Positions 49,105 through 61,178 of a stretch of DNA of 64,000 nucleotides are shown in pieces (position 1 is the stretch's first letter; each line of letters begins with the position of its first letter). A program made the position numbers and the translations under genes. The notes beneath the pieces were generated by a model that was not told the origin of the DNA, did not search any database, and saw only the letters and a list, made by a program, of their open reading frames with translations. The DNA comes from Xiphydria camelus (Eukaryota; Arthropoda; Insecta; Hymenoptera; Xiphydriidae), in assembly GCA_963678675.1 (NCBI GenBank), contig OY783197.1, positions 21,743,934-21,807,933 on the forward strand, written 5' to 3'.

Positions 49105-50044
49105 TGTCAGTGCATCCCCGCACCAGGCGGGATTCTCTGTGCACACCCACAGGTATTATCTCGGAGCGTACACCGCGGTAGAATCGGGGATGGAAACGCT
49201 CGTAAAGGAAACTGTACGCGAATTCACTCTCTGCGGTGCCCACCGCGGGGAGTAGCATTATAATCACCCGTGCAAGCGCTAATTTGTACATAGCACGCGC
49301 GCCCCTACTTAGCCTCGCTCGACACACTCCGGTAGATCCCTCGCGGCATAGCAGCGTTACCCCGCGCGCCATGCATCTTCCCCATCGCTGCAATTTCGTA
49401 TAGGAGGTTGCAGAGGCGCGCGGTACCTGCGCGCGAATGAATAAATAAATATCTAATCCAATTTATTCCCCCTTTCCATCCCCCGTCAATTACACCGCGT
49501 CGCCTCGTTATACCTTTATACTGGAAGCCCTCCCCGCTTCCGCCGTCGTTGCATCCCTCCTGTGCGCGGCTGCACTCGCCTCGCGCATCTGTAATTCTCG
49601 CATTACGCGCGGTATCTTCCAATTAAAAGTGCACCGCACGGTGCGTTACTGCGAAACGAGAATGATTCAACAAGTTTTTCCATTGACAAGCAGCCAGATT
49701 GTGTCGTGTGGTCGCGGAGATGTCGCGGGTGGGGGTGGTGGAACTCGAACGGGATTGATTTCCGGCGTTGCGACGGTAGGCGGCGAAGGGGTGCAGGCAG
49801 GACGAGCGTCTAGGGATTGAGACGGATCATGGTGCCGCGGCAGGTGCCGGTTGTAAATGACTCCGTCGCGAGACAGCGATACCTCGTTTAGTGTGGGATA
49901 CCGTCCATTTGTCAGTGACCCCTCGCACGCGTGCACCCAGAATTCACAGGGAAGTTTCGCGTTATCGCTGTCACGCCACTGACGCCGCATTGATTAAGTG
50001 TGATAAGAGCCGTGACTTTTTACGAGGTCGAAATCGTGGTGCTC

Positions 50045-50783
50045 TTCTATACTGAAAGAAAAAATTGGGAAAATATTTCTTGAATGAAGAACATGTGATC
50101 TTAAAAGCTTTTAATTAATACAGTTTCTTAGTCGGAGGATGTATATTTTTTATTCAAGATAACTATATTCTTGAAATCCGATGAATTTTTACAGTTATCC
50201 TAATAAGAGAGCTCCAGAGCGTATTCTCTTAATATAAATCGGTGAAAATCAGTGAAAGGTAACTGAAATCCAGTGAATAGAATTCTAGAATCCTTAAGGT
50301 TACTGAAATTACGGTAACCTTATATTTACTGGGTTTCAGTGCCTTTATACGGATTCTCGGTTATTTATACTAATTCAGATTAAGAGAGTAGTTTTTACAG
50401 TTCGTGAAAGTATAAAAATCTGTTTATGCGGTAACATTTACCAATCTCCCGTTAATACGAGAGATCTCCTCGTATGTGTCGAGTGTTTACGGGTTTATAT
50501 CGCAACGAAGTGCAAAAAGCACGCTGTGTCTATTAAAAAATTTAATGTTTCACCTCGAGGAACCCTGTTGCTAAGATTCGCTGTAAAAATTACTAATCCT
50601 TTTTCTCCATGTATCTTTGTTGGGGCGAGAAATTCTTCCTGCGTGAAAAGGACAACAACCCGAGCCTATCAAATATTTTCTTGCGCGAAGAAAACCATGG
50701 CTCGATCTTGGAATTACATCATGTTTTTGACCGAAGAAAATATTTTTTGAGACAAGCAATTATTTTTCTCAATGTATCATGAT
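50045..50783. repeat. Cluster: C remnant, family A copy split by J, C copy
   Basis: A C-like stretch (50050-50178) abuts family A starting at about 50180 (CCGATGAATTTTTACAGTTA). A is interrupted at 50224-50388 by family J, then resumes and ends with ATTACTAATCCTTTTTCTCC at 50612. A second C copy (GCGAAGAAAACCATGGCTCG) runs 50690-50783. Confidence 0.65.
50224..50388. repeat. MITE family J copy inside family A
   Basis: TTCTCTTAATATAAATCGG at the left and ATTCAGATTAAGAGAG at the right, TA on both sides. The centre AAGGTTACTGAAATTACGGT then AACCTT matches the copy at 41615. Confidence 0.75.
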
Positions 50784-51467
50784 GTCAATTATAACTCTTC
50801 AAGGACCTTATCGATGTCCGAGACTCGACTCGTAAGACGCCCCACAGTTCTCCTCTTCGACCCGCTTCTTTTGCAAAACATCGCTCGCGGGGGTATCGAC
50901 TATATCTATCTAGCGGGAGGTCCATTAACTGTTACATTAAAATGTCTTATCCATTACTTGGCTACATGGGATGAAACCACTCCCAGCTGCGAGGAAAGGG
51001 GTAACAACAACTCTTCCGTAGAGCTCTGTATCCGGAGGCTGTTTTCAAATCTCCACGCGAAGTAATTAACAATCCATTGCCGCTCGAGATGACGATGAGT
51101 TTTGGAATCGTTCCAAGCGAGCACGATTCGCCGTGCGGCTCGGCTTGCGCCGATCGATCCTCGGCGCGTGGAGCCCGGGCCGAGCTTGAAATATCTTTAA
51201 AAATATGTTTATAATTTTTATGAATAGAAGATTTATACGAATCTCACGACGCCTGGATTCGCACGCGAATGCCCGCACACCTTGCACGATAACGCGTGTC
51301 CCTGTGACTGAATTTAACCCTCAAGTGGTATATTTCAAGTTTGCACCACTTGTAGCTGCTCAGTTCATATTTGGACCTCGAAAGTTTGACCGTGTATAAT
51401 TGTTGTTCTTAGCAGTGATATTGGATGATTTTGTCTCTCAAATTAAGATAGAAAAGTCTGGAAAATA

Positions 51468-51720
51468 CACAGAAAAAAGGAAATAGCTGGATTTACTAAA
51501 AGTTACTTACGGGTCGTAAGTAATTATTTATTTACATCAATTAGATCTTTCTTCATATTAATTAGATATTTCTTCCCTGCAGTCACATACTATTCCACAT
51601 GATTGTAAAGAAGAGACATCAAATTGATGTATTACAAAATTTCATTCATATAAATAAATAATTACTTATACGATCATATAAGTCATTTTCAGTACATCCA
51701 ACTAATTCTTTTTCTCTGTA
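51468..51720. repeat. MITE family D, complete copy
   Basis: CACAGAAAAAAGGAAATAGC at the left, CTAATTCTTTTTCTCTGTA at the right, TA at 51466-51467 and 51721-51722. Arms contain TAAGTAATTATTTATTTACA and its inverse. Confidence 0.8.
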
Positions 51721-52739
51721 TACGATGAAAATATTAATTTATAAAAATACATATTTAATTTTTTCAAAAATGGCCATCTCTGAAGATATTTTCGTGAAAT
51801 ATCACTTTTTTCTTCAAAATAGTGTCATTTTTTAAATAATTGTAATGAAATGAATCAAACGGAAAGTTACAGGGGAAGGATGGTAGTTTAAGGTAAAAAT
51901 TAATATTTTTGTCTGTGGCGCGACGCAGCCGTTCCGTGATTTTACCCTGTATTCGAGGGCATAAAAATTGAGTCAGATCCATGTATGGAGCTAGTGGCAT
52001 TTGAGGGTTAAGCACTGAATCTCTCGTGTCATCTCCTACGGCACACCCTGCAACCAAGATAAATCCCTTTCGTATAGGTGCTTTCGGTCCGCGCGTTATG
52101 ACCGTCGCTTCGTGATATGTTACCTACCCCCTTCCCTCCCTCTTTCGAAGCACCCGTTTTCGAATCCAATCTTGCGGTTCTCCGTGGTCGTTTCAGACAT
52201 AACGCGCGCGCGAATTTATTTCGCAGAAAAATGTATGTATCCCCATATAGCCGCTTCTATGTTACACACGAGTGGTTCGTCCGATTCCCAAGAAAGCTCA
52301 CGCGGCGCGAGCCAAGAAAAAGTCGCCGAGGCTGCTCGAACAACCCTGAGGTCCGTTAACAATGGCGGCTCGTGCAAATAAAAGAGGGCGAGGTCGAACG
52401 AACCGACACCACGACGGCATTATCGGATACGCGGTTCGAGCCTAACGCTAAAGAAAAGGGAAGCGCACGGCGCGGAATAAAAAAGGGGATTTGAAGAACA
52501 GATCTTTGTACGTCCTGATGTCGCGCGTCGTCCCCCGTCTCCTCGCTCTTTTTTCGCTACTCCTTCCCGCTGTTCGATTGATTGTTGCGCGAGGCAGTTC
52601 CTACTAAATTTTATTGTTTTTACATTTTAAACGTCTTTTTATTGTCTATTTTGATAACATTTGCTTTTACTATTCGCGTTTATCAATTTATTTTACTATT
52701 TAATAGTTACCTTTAGTATTTATTTTACTATAATATTTA

Positions 52740-52940
52740 CACGGAGAAAGTTGAATAGTAATAATTAGCAGGTGACAGCTTCGACAATATTGTATTGAAT
52801 AATCGGCAGAATGGTAATTATATATCACTATTCGAATGGTAATTATTGCTATGTCGCAGATTGCCCATCATAATATTGTCGAAGCTGTAATTAATTTACT
52901 ATTCTTGCATAGTAATCGTTACTGTTCAATTTTCTCCGTA
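52740..52940. repeat. TA-flanked MITE
   Basis: CACGGAGAAAGTTGAATAGT at the left, TGTTCAATTTTCTCCGTA at the right. AGCTTCGACAATATTGTATT pairs with ATAATATTGTCGAAGCT. Confidence 0.8.
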
Positions 52941-53214
52941 TACTATAATTACTTTTACTAATTTCTTACTATCTACTATAATTACTTTAATACTTATCTA
53001 TATACTCTAGTTACTATTTATTTCTACTACTTATTTTTACCATTTAATTTATCTATTTGTTATTTACCGCTTCTTCTCTTCACCGATATTATTCTCTCAC
53101 CATGTTATTACTCTTTCTCATTTTCAGTTACAATCAATATTATCATCAATTCATCACTATTACTATTACTATTCTTTCTCGTGCACTACTCATTTCCTGC
53201 TCTTAAGAGGCGCC

Positions 53215-53262
53215 TAGGTCCTAGAGCCACAATAAACGCATCTTTTTCCATTCCTCCACGTT
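53215..53262 (+). mobile_element. LINE-like 3' end: hairpin, AATAAA, CATC tail
   Basis: GGCGCCTAG/CTAGAGCC arms are followed by CACAATAAACGCATC and a T-rich end. The 600 bases upstream are A+T-rich with recurring TTACTATT, which looks like a 3' UTR; a TA-flanked MITE (52740) sits inside it. No coding remnant was seen. Confidence 0.4.
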
Positions 53263-56200
53263 CGACGCGACGCGCGATGACTTCGTAGCGTATTGCGCAT
53301 TCCGCGAAGCCGCGCGAAAAGAAATCGACGTGCGTACGGTCAGTGACGGTGGGTGGTCAGCGACGATAAATCAAAAGCGAATTCCCATTTGGAGCGGACC
53401 ATCCATCAGCGATAAATGAATGGTGGAAACGCGTGGGTGGGAAAACATGAAGAGGGAGAGAGTGCGTTTTCAACACGTAGATATCGGGGCGAACGGTCGG
53501 GGCGGAAAAAGTAACACCGAATACAGAAATTTGTCAGATACTCGCGGCGATGTGTGCGTCCAACGATGAAATTTCCATCCCCCCGCCGTATTCTCACCCT
53601 TTTCAAAGCCCTCTCCCGATCCACGCGCGGGACGCTCGACATTAAATTTAGTTCGCGGCGCGCCGCGCCGTAATTTCGACCGTTCGACAGAGTCGCGAGT
53701 ACTTCTTGCCGTCCGCAACTGCGTCCGCAGTGCCGCGGGCCACGCGCGCGCCACGCGGCGGGTTCGAGACGCGCGGCTTTTTGTCGGCGCGACTCGGCTC
53801 GTTAATCATCGGACGGGCAGGAGTACAATGCGAGAGGAGACTGCAACGCGGAGTGCCTACGCATCGGCTCGCGAGAGCTGCCCTTAACATTTATTCGACA
53901 AAAAGTCCCGGGCAACTTTTCGTCCCGGTATCGGGAGGGAGAGGGGTAGTCCGACCGTGACGCGGCAAATTTCGAACGGAAGCACCCTACAGCGGACCGC
54001 GGGCGGTTCCTGCTCGGTTCCCGCCGGTCCCGTCGGCCTTTCGATCGATATATACTTTTTTATTCCTCTCGCGTCATTTTCGAACGGCCGGGCAAATCGC
54101 GCGCACCTACGCGTCAAATCGTACCCGTCTCTCCCTACCGCGTTCGAGAAGAGGGGCGCGTTACCAAAACAAACGAGAATGTATAGGCGTGACACATTCG
54201 ATGAGATCAGGACGATATACTCGGACCCCGAGACGGTCGGGCGTGGGATTGTATACGAGCGTGCAGGTATAAAATACAACGAACCCTTATAATCCCCCTT
54301 ATAGGTATATCCTGATACTACTCCTCCCTCCCCTTCATCGCGAACCATTCGCCATATACATTGCGCGCGTGGTACTCGCGCGGGACGCGAAGCCCTCGGA
54401 TTACCTCGGGTTTCTAGACCCCGTGCGCCGTCCCGTGTCGAACGACGTGTCGATGGTATAGCGTCGGGAGAGAGAGAAAGAGAGAGAGAGAGAGTGGTTT
54501 ACCGTTCCATTGGATCTAACGGTCACAGGCAATTTTTTAGATGACCCGAAATTGGCCGCGTATATCGCTCAATGCGCTCTATGGAACGAACCCTTGATGA
54601 AATCGTATTTTCTCACGCCCTCCGCACGATAGAGCCTCGAGTGGACCCTTTCTGATACTCGACTTTGCGAGTGATCCTCAACTATACGACGGTCTTAAAT
54701 TAGGAGATGTGGAGGAGAGTCGCCTGATTTCGACCACTTGAGGTATTTTTCAATAAATATCGGAAATGGAATACCTCTTGGAGAAATAAAAACATGCGGA
54801 AATAAGAAGCTATTATATATGCTTAAAATTGATGCTATTGAATTTGTCGAAAAATATTTTACAAAGTCAAGAAACCATAAAAACTAAAGTATGCATTTGA
54901 TCCAATCAAGGAAATTGGTTACTTGGAATTGATCGGCGGATTCCTACATTGGACCGCTGGCTAAATTGAGGGGAAAAAAGACCAGAAAGGACTAAATATC
55001 CCTTTTCATAAATAAAAGTGAACACATAAAAATATCGTGACTTGGAGGTATTTTTCTAGAAAATGTAAGTGATAACAAACAATTATTTGAACCACTGGTA
55101 AAGGTTGTTCAATAAAACAGTAAAACAATGAATAGAGAATTTAATTTCGATATTTAGAGAAATACGGATCCTCTCCATCTGTTTAGTTAAACTGACAGTT
55201 TTCTGGTTAGAATATCTAGCCATGTAATTAAAATAACTAAAATGTAATTAGAACAACTAAATATCTAGTTCAACTTACTAGTATTTTGGTCAGACTAATT
55301 AAACTCGTTTAACCAAATATATTTTTTCATTTTAACCGAATCATTTTTCTTGGTGTATGGTAAGTAGTCATACTAACCAGAAAAAAGTTCGGTTAATCAA
55401 ACAGAAGGAGGATCCACATTTCACAAAACGGTTTAGTTATGGTCTCCAGAATTTTGGTTAATTTGACCAGATTATTTTTCCCAGTGTAGGCGTCGGTCCA
55501 AATTCGAAAACTCCCCAAAATTCAGCGGAGAGAGAGAGAGAGAGAGAGTGTGTATTAATTTATAGGCCGAGCTTTTGGCTGAGCTTTATAACGAGACGTT
55601 AGTTACAGTGTGTTTTATGGTTCGCTATATTCCCCGCCCTCGATTACACCACTCCGCGACTCATATCTCACCCTCGCCACGATAACGTTCGAGCCGCGCG
55701 CGGGCCTTTCTCTTATTTATAACGCGCAGCCGGCGGGGGTGCACGGGGAGGCTTCTTCGAATGCGAAGCACGAGATGTTTGGGCGCCGTTTTAAGAGGGA
55801 GACGTTTCCACGGACGTCGGTCGCGGCGAGGGGTGACTTCTGGATCGCGTCATGCCGCGGGCAAAACGTATCGCGTCTCCGAATATGAAGAATCGCGCGC
55901 GGATATTTATCGCTCGTGTTCAACGCGAGCTTCGACGTTTACACGCGGCTTCCATTCGGGAAAATAATTCACTCGGGGCGATTGATTCGCGCGGAATTGA
56001 AGACTATCCAGTCGTATAGCCGACGTGAATACATTTTTCCGCCAGCGAAACAAACCGTTTCCTCGACGATAAACCGGAGAAGGAAGGGAGAAACTACGGT
56101 CTCTGATAGTTTCGAATGCGAATTCGCCGACGATCACGATTCGCTCCCACGCAGGGAAGTCGATCGATCGTCGCCCGTTGTCTTACGAAGGGTTGCGACA

Positions 56201-57440
56201 ATTGGAGGAATAACGAGCGATGCTATCGAGCAACCAGCCTTATTAACCCAACGACCGTGTCGCGCGGGATACTCGCTCGACAATGGTTGTTAGAACACCC
56301 GCCGAGGGAAACAATGGGTGTATCTATCTCGTCGATCGACGGATGGCAACGTCGCTCGAGCTTCATTTTCATTGGAAACATCGGGGAGATGAACGATACC
56401 GTCGATGATTTGCTCGTAATTTTTGCGCGAAAATTTTCCGTTGCTTTTGCGGGCGTCTGCTTTTTCTTATACCTTCGCTAGGGGGATTCCCCTCTTCTTA
56501 TTCGGATCAAAATCCTTCGTGTTCGGTACCTCAACGAAATATACAGCAACTCAACGGTCATTATCGTTAGAATAATCTGTTTCTCGAGCTAAAAGCTCCC
56601 AGCAGAGTAAAGAGATTCTCGCGGGATCCTTCGCAGGATCCTTCGCAAGATCACGGTCGGAACAGTTCCCGCGACAATCACGGATAACGTATCGGTCGCG
56701 CTGCAGCCATCCGGAGAGAGAGAGACGAGAGTTTTAAAAGCCATTTATCATAAATTCAATAAACCACGGGGGGTGCCCCAATTTTACCATCCCTCCGAAC
56801 CTTTACTCCCGTCCGTCTTCGTCAGCGGGCCGTTAATTTGCCGAAGCGAGAAGGATTTAATTATAGGAACCGGGAGGAGGAAGCCTTCAGTGACCCGCAG
56901 CACTACGTGCACGTGGACGAAGGATAGGGCTTATCGAACGTCGAATCGCGCGAGAAGAGAGAGTGTAGATATTTTTCTTCTCGGAGGTTTTAAAAGAAAT
57001 TGATGGATATTCGTATCGTACGAGAAAATTAGACATTCGGAGACACCAGCAGGGGAGCCAAATAATCTTTGGGGAACGCAGAATTTTTTGGATGAAGGTA
57101 TGTACAATGCGACGATTGCGATTGCGGAAGATTGGGCCGGGGGTAAAAGAGGGAGGAAGCGTAGCGTGTTCGTACGCCGGGACGGTCGAGTGTCTCGTTA
57201 ACGGGCAATTGTTCGTTTCGTATGCGACGCCTTTTTCTGTATTCTTCGTACGTTTCCTCTCTCGTCACTACCCCGTCGACGAGCTCGAGAGGAGTCGCAC
57301 GCGCGCGCGTATCTGAATCTTTGACGCTTTCATTCCACGCATCGTCGCCGTCGCGTTGCACTCTCGACTTTTTCAGCAGCAGGCAATGAGAAAGCATAAA
57401 CGACGATTTCTGTTGCGTGCGATACTACTTCCTTGTGCAT
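53263..57440. other. No gene seen
   Basis: CpG-rich at 53270-54480 and 55600-57400, A+T-rich between. Holds short (GA)n runs at about 54470 and 55529, the family B pair at 55170-55487, and a small direct repeat of GGATCCTTCGCA at 56624-56650. Confidence 0.35.
55170..55487. repeat. Two family B units in series
   Basis: The first ends TCATTTTTCTTGGTGTA at 55357. A second partial unit ends GATTATTTTTCCCAGTGTA at 55487. TTTTGGTTA and TTAGAATAACTAAAT-type blocks occur throughout. Confidence 0.65.
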
Positions 57441-57568
57441 TGAGAGAAATGTTTAGGTCGCACAGCAATTAGCATAGCTCTGATAGCTATACTTTAAACC
57501 TAAGCGATAGATTAACTAGACAGTATAGGTAATATAGACAAGAGTAATACGCATTGCTAAAATGACTA

Positions 57569-57963
57569 CACTCTGAGGGAACAATTTATTTGTAGTTAAT
57601 ATAGGTACGTATACTTTATTAAGGCGAAAGAAATATTTCTTTGGGCCAAGAGATTATTTGTAAACTATTAACTTATTTTTGTTTGAATAAAAGAGACATT
57701 CTGATAATTAACATGCACAGAGAGAAAGAATTAATTAGATCTACTGAAAATTACTCGCGGGGTCGTAAGTAATTATTTATTTATATTATATCAATGAAAT
57801 TTTTTAATTGATATAAATAAATAATTACTCGCAACCTCGCAAGTAATTCTTAGTAGATTTGACTAATTCTTTTTATTTGTGTATATTTATTTGGCTCAAT
57901 GAAATAATTATCTCGCCATAATCAAGTATACATTTATCAATTACAAGAAAACTCTTCTCTCAC
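57569..57963. repeat. MITE family E in repeat G copy 3
   Basis: CACTCTGAGGGAACAATTTA at the left; the right end, read inverse, is GTGAGAGAAGAGTTTTCTTG, as in the E copy at 59258. It is itself split by the D element at 57715-57884. Confidence 0.65.
57715..57884. repeat. MITE family D inside family E
   Basis: CACAGAGAGAAAGAATTAAT at the left and GACTAATTCTTTTTATTTGT then GTA at the right. Arms of about 75 bases meet around a short loop at ATTATATCAATGAAATT. Confidence 0.8.
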
Positions 57964-58117
57964 AATCAGGGTATACATATATAGTTGAAATAGCTATTTA
58001 CTCTGGTAAAATAGAAACAAGTATTATACTAAGGCAAACAGAATCGCATTCTTATATTATTAAACTATTAGTGTCGTCATACATTCTGCCAAATTTCTCT
58101 CGGCGTACCTACCTTAA

Positions 58118-58689
58118 GAGGCCGACACACCCCGTCTGGAAATGTAAAGCTATATTTTCAACATGGTGCATAAGAACCTTTTGCATTTTCGCCACCACAC
58201 TTAAAAAACATAAATCTAGAGCCCTATAGAAAAAAAAAAAAATAAATAATAAATTTCTGATTTTGCCGATTGATTACAACAACAAAATGTATTTTTTTTT
58301 CTATAGGGCCCTAGATTTATATTTTTTAAGTGTGGTGGCGAAAATACGAAAGGTTCTTATGCACCATGTTGGAAATATTACTTTACAGCTGCGACAAAAA
58401 TGCCCGAAAATTGTCGCGGCTGTAAAGTAATATTTCCAAGATGGTGCATAAGAACCTTTCGTATTTTCGCCACCACACTTAAAAAACATAAATCTAGGGC
58501 CCTATAGAAAAAAAAATAAATTTTTTTGTTGTAATCAATTGGCAAAATCAGAAATTTATTATTATTATATATTTTTTCTATAGGGCTCTAGATTTATGTT
58601 TTTTAAGTGTGGTGGCGAAAATGCAAAAGGTTCTTATGCACCATATTGAAAATATAGCTTTACATTTCCAGACGGGGTGTGTCGGCCTC
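58118..58689. mobile_element. TTAA-flanked four-module foldback element (572 bases)
   Basis: Ends GAGGCCGACACACCCCGTCT and its inverse, TTAA at 58114-58117 and 58690-58693. A module of about 60 bases (TGCATAAGAACCTTT..TTTTCGCCACCACACTTAAA..CCCTATAG) occurs four times, at about 58163, 58300, 58443 and 58573, in alternating orientation. The centre is a small hairpin (CTTTACAGC/GCTGTAAAG, 58381-58431). No coding frame is credible. Confidence 0.9.
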
Positions 58690-59149
58690 TTAAAACTATT
58701 TCAAACTTCCGTAGACCGCAAAAGCCCCAATCTCTGTCAGACTCGTTACTGGTATGTATTTTCTCATCCACTTAATTAGAAGTCAAATTTCAAGAGAGTT
58801 CTGCAGCTTTACTTCTTCCATCTCCCTTCCGGATCCTCCCTCTCGTGAGAGAGAAAGAGCGCGGAAGTTTATTCTTAGGTTCTCCGTGGTCGCGTCGATA
58901 TGGAATAAGCGTGAAATCAATCCGCTTCGAGTGAAATATTTCTTCGTCCGAATTAAACCTCTAATCGAACTTCTCATTTCGGGGTGTCTTGGGTGGGGTT
59001 AGTTGAAATTCTATCTCCCGTGGAACGAATCGAGACGCGGACAAATGAGAGGAAGAGAAGGAGGAAGCAAGATAAATTATGCGGGAGAAAAAAAGGAAGA
59101 ATAAAAGCAGGGCGAGTAGGATCTTACCGAGGTACTACTACCCCTTAAC

Positions 59150-59460
59150 GTTTTCGCGAAGATCGAAACCTCTGGAATAGAACTCTCGATGGTCTCACAT
59201 TCGATGTATTTCTTCACGCTGATTCTGAAAATAATGGATCTATTGCGGACATCTCTACACTGAGAGAAGAGTTCATTTGTAGTTAATAAATGTATACTTG
59301 ATTATGACGAGATAAATATTTCGTTGAATCATGTAAATACTGTATATGTTAATCACATCAGAATATCTCTTTTATTGAAACAGAAATAGAGTAACAGCTA
59401 ATGAATATTTTCTTGGCCTAAAGAAATATTTCTTTCGCCTATAGGTATTATCGCATCGTT
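59150..59460. repeat. Family F remnant interrupted by a family E copy
   Basis: F blocks CGATGTATTTCTTCACGCTG and TTCTGAAAATAATGGATCTA end at 59257. E starts CACTGAGAGAAGAGTTCATT at 59258 and runs to about 59460. Confidence 0.6.
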
Positions 59461-59464
59461 TCTT

Positions 59465-60888
59465 GCAGTTAAATAATTCCTTTTTTAATCGTCCCAATTC
59501 CTTTTTTTTTAAAAAGAGTAAATTCACAGAAAGATCTCAACCTAATATTAATGGTTACACTGGATTTCCACGTTTCAATTTTTATCCCACAATTCAACAT
59601 CGACAAATAACGACACTCGTTCTCGAAACCCGGGCTCAGTCGGTCAATTAACCGCGCTTTTAATTAAATTTTCCTCGCGGAACGTGTGGTGGATATTCCG
59701 CGCGAGGTTGGATCCTCTCCGGAGTCCAATCCCACAGAGATGTCGCGGGGCGAGCACCTTTAGTTCGTCTCAGTGGCAATTACCTCGGATCCACCGATAG
59801 GACATCCCTCCGACTTACAATTAGCCTTACCCTTAAAACTGCTATACCCCTCCTCCGCCCCGCTCCTCTTAACGCGCTGATTCGCGAGTATACTCCACGG
59901 CCCACAAGCGGGAGTTGTGTACCATACCCACTTAGTATCCGACCCTCCGCGCGAGGAGGGAGTATCTCGGGGGAGGAGGTCTGACTCCTATACCTGTACG
60001 CGAAGCTGAGCTCTCTTCTTGCAATTAGCTCCATCGGGAGGGAGAAATCCCCGCGAATCTCTCCCTAGACGTTGTTTTTCTCGACGCTCTTTTTCTCTTC
60101 TTCGCGGAGCTTTCCTTCCCTCCGTACGATATACGGATATATGTATTAAGGAAGGTCGAGCAAAGGTCGGCTAAGGGGCGATGGAAAAGCTCGTTATCTC
60201 TTTCACGATTTGTCGAAAGAAAATGGCACGAAGTTGTTAGCCTGGTAGTTCAGCGAGAAAAATTCAATTTCAATCGGAAATCGAGGCGCCGCAGCTGCCC
60301 TCGTTTTCGTCGCGCGTAGATTGCTACGAAAGCTGCGGGGTGAAAAAAAGGTGACGCTTCCTCGCGAAACTTTCCGCCGAAATCTCCACGCTCTCTCCGC
60401 TGCGACTTGGAAGGACGAGGAGCATCGCGAGGGAAAGGCGTTTGCGCGTTTCGCCGGCCTTGGGGGGATAATAACGTTGACCCACGGGGCTTTCCTCGCG
60501 TTCGACATTGGTCAGCTGAAATAAAAACGACCATCCTTCGAGCGCGTCCCTTCGAACGCGGGATACGTCCCTGCTGACCCGCCGCGAGCGGTCCCCCGAG
60601 ACACGGAAGACGAAAAAGGGAGCAGCTAACTTCTCGAAAAAAAAAAGGAGGGGTGCACGTGCTATAACGAGCTTTATTGAAATACTACAAAATATTGATT
60701 ACATAATATGTCTTGGCATTCGATGTATCCCAACGGCATGACTGCCATCTCTCGACGAGGAACGTCGAAGATATTTAAAAAGAGCGTCCCTCCTTCCCTC
60801 TCTCGCCTTCACAAAGGGCGCGGGGACCAAATCGGTCCTCGAGGTATTGAGCGTCGACGATTAATTTCCAGCGCGACTGTCGGCCCTT
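59465..60888. other. No gene seen
   Basis: Mixed-composition sequence with short frames on both strands; nothing recognised. Confidence 0.35.
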
Positions 60889-60891
60889 CAC

Positions 60892-61178
60892 ATGGAAAAA
60901 AAAGATTAGTAAGACATCATGGGAAAACCCATGAATTATTTTTACAGTTATCCCAGTAACAGGCCTCCTCTAAGTGAAACATTGAGGTGTTTAATAGATC
61001 GCAGCGTACTTTTTATTGTTCGTAGTAGTATAAACATCAGTTTATACGGTACAATTTACCAATCTCCCATTAATGTGTCGGATTTATACTGTTACGGACT
61101 GTAAATTCGATGTTTCACCCCGTGGAGCCTTGTTACTGGAATTCACTGTAAAAATTACTAATCCTTTTTCTCCCTGCA
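60892..61178. repeat. MITE family A, complete copy
   Basis: Left ACATGGAAAAAAAAGATTAG, right ATTACTAATCCTTTTTCTCC then CTG. It contains TATCCCAGTAACAGGCC and CCTTGTTACTGGAATTCACT, plus the GTATAAACATCAGTTTATAC interior. Confidence 0.75.

Larger units (their letters stand above)
57441..58104 (-). repeat. Old repeat G, copy 3 (inverted), with nested insertions
   Basis: GAAATGTTTAGGTCGCACAG is the inverse of the G end in copies 1 and 2. The G sequence stops at GCTAAAATGACTA (57568), resumes at TATAGTTGAAATAGC (57980) and ends CAAATTTCTCTCGGCG. Confidence 0.7.

Noticed and set aside
49667..49990. 107-codon minus-strand frame with a fairly ordinary amino-acid mix
   Set aside because: The first 60 residues look plausible as protein, but the rest is Pro-rich low complexity, and no family or splice sites could be recognised.
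52381..52460. tRNA-like GCGGTTCGAGCC box
   Set aside because: No cloverleaf could be formed with the upstream sequence; no acceptor stem or anticodon arm.
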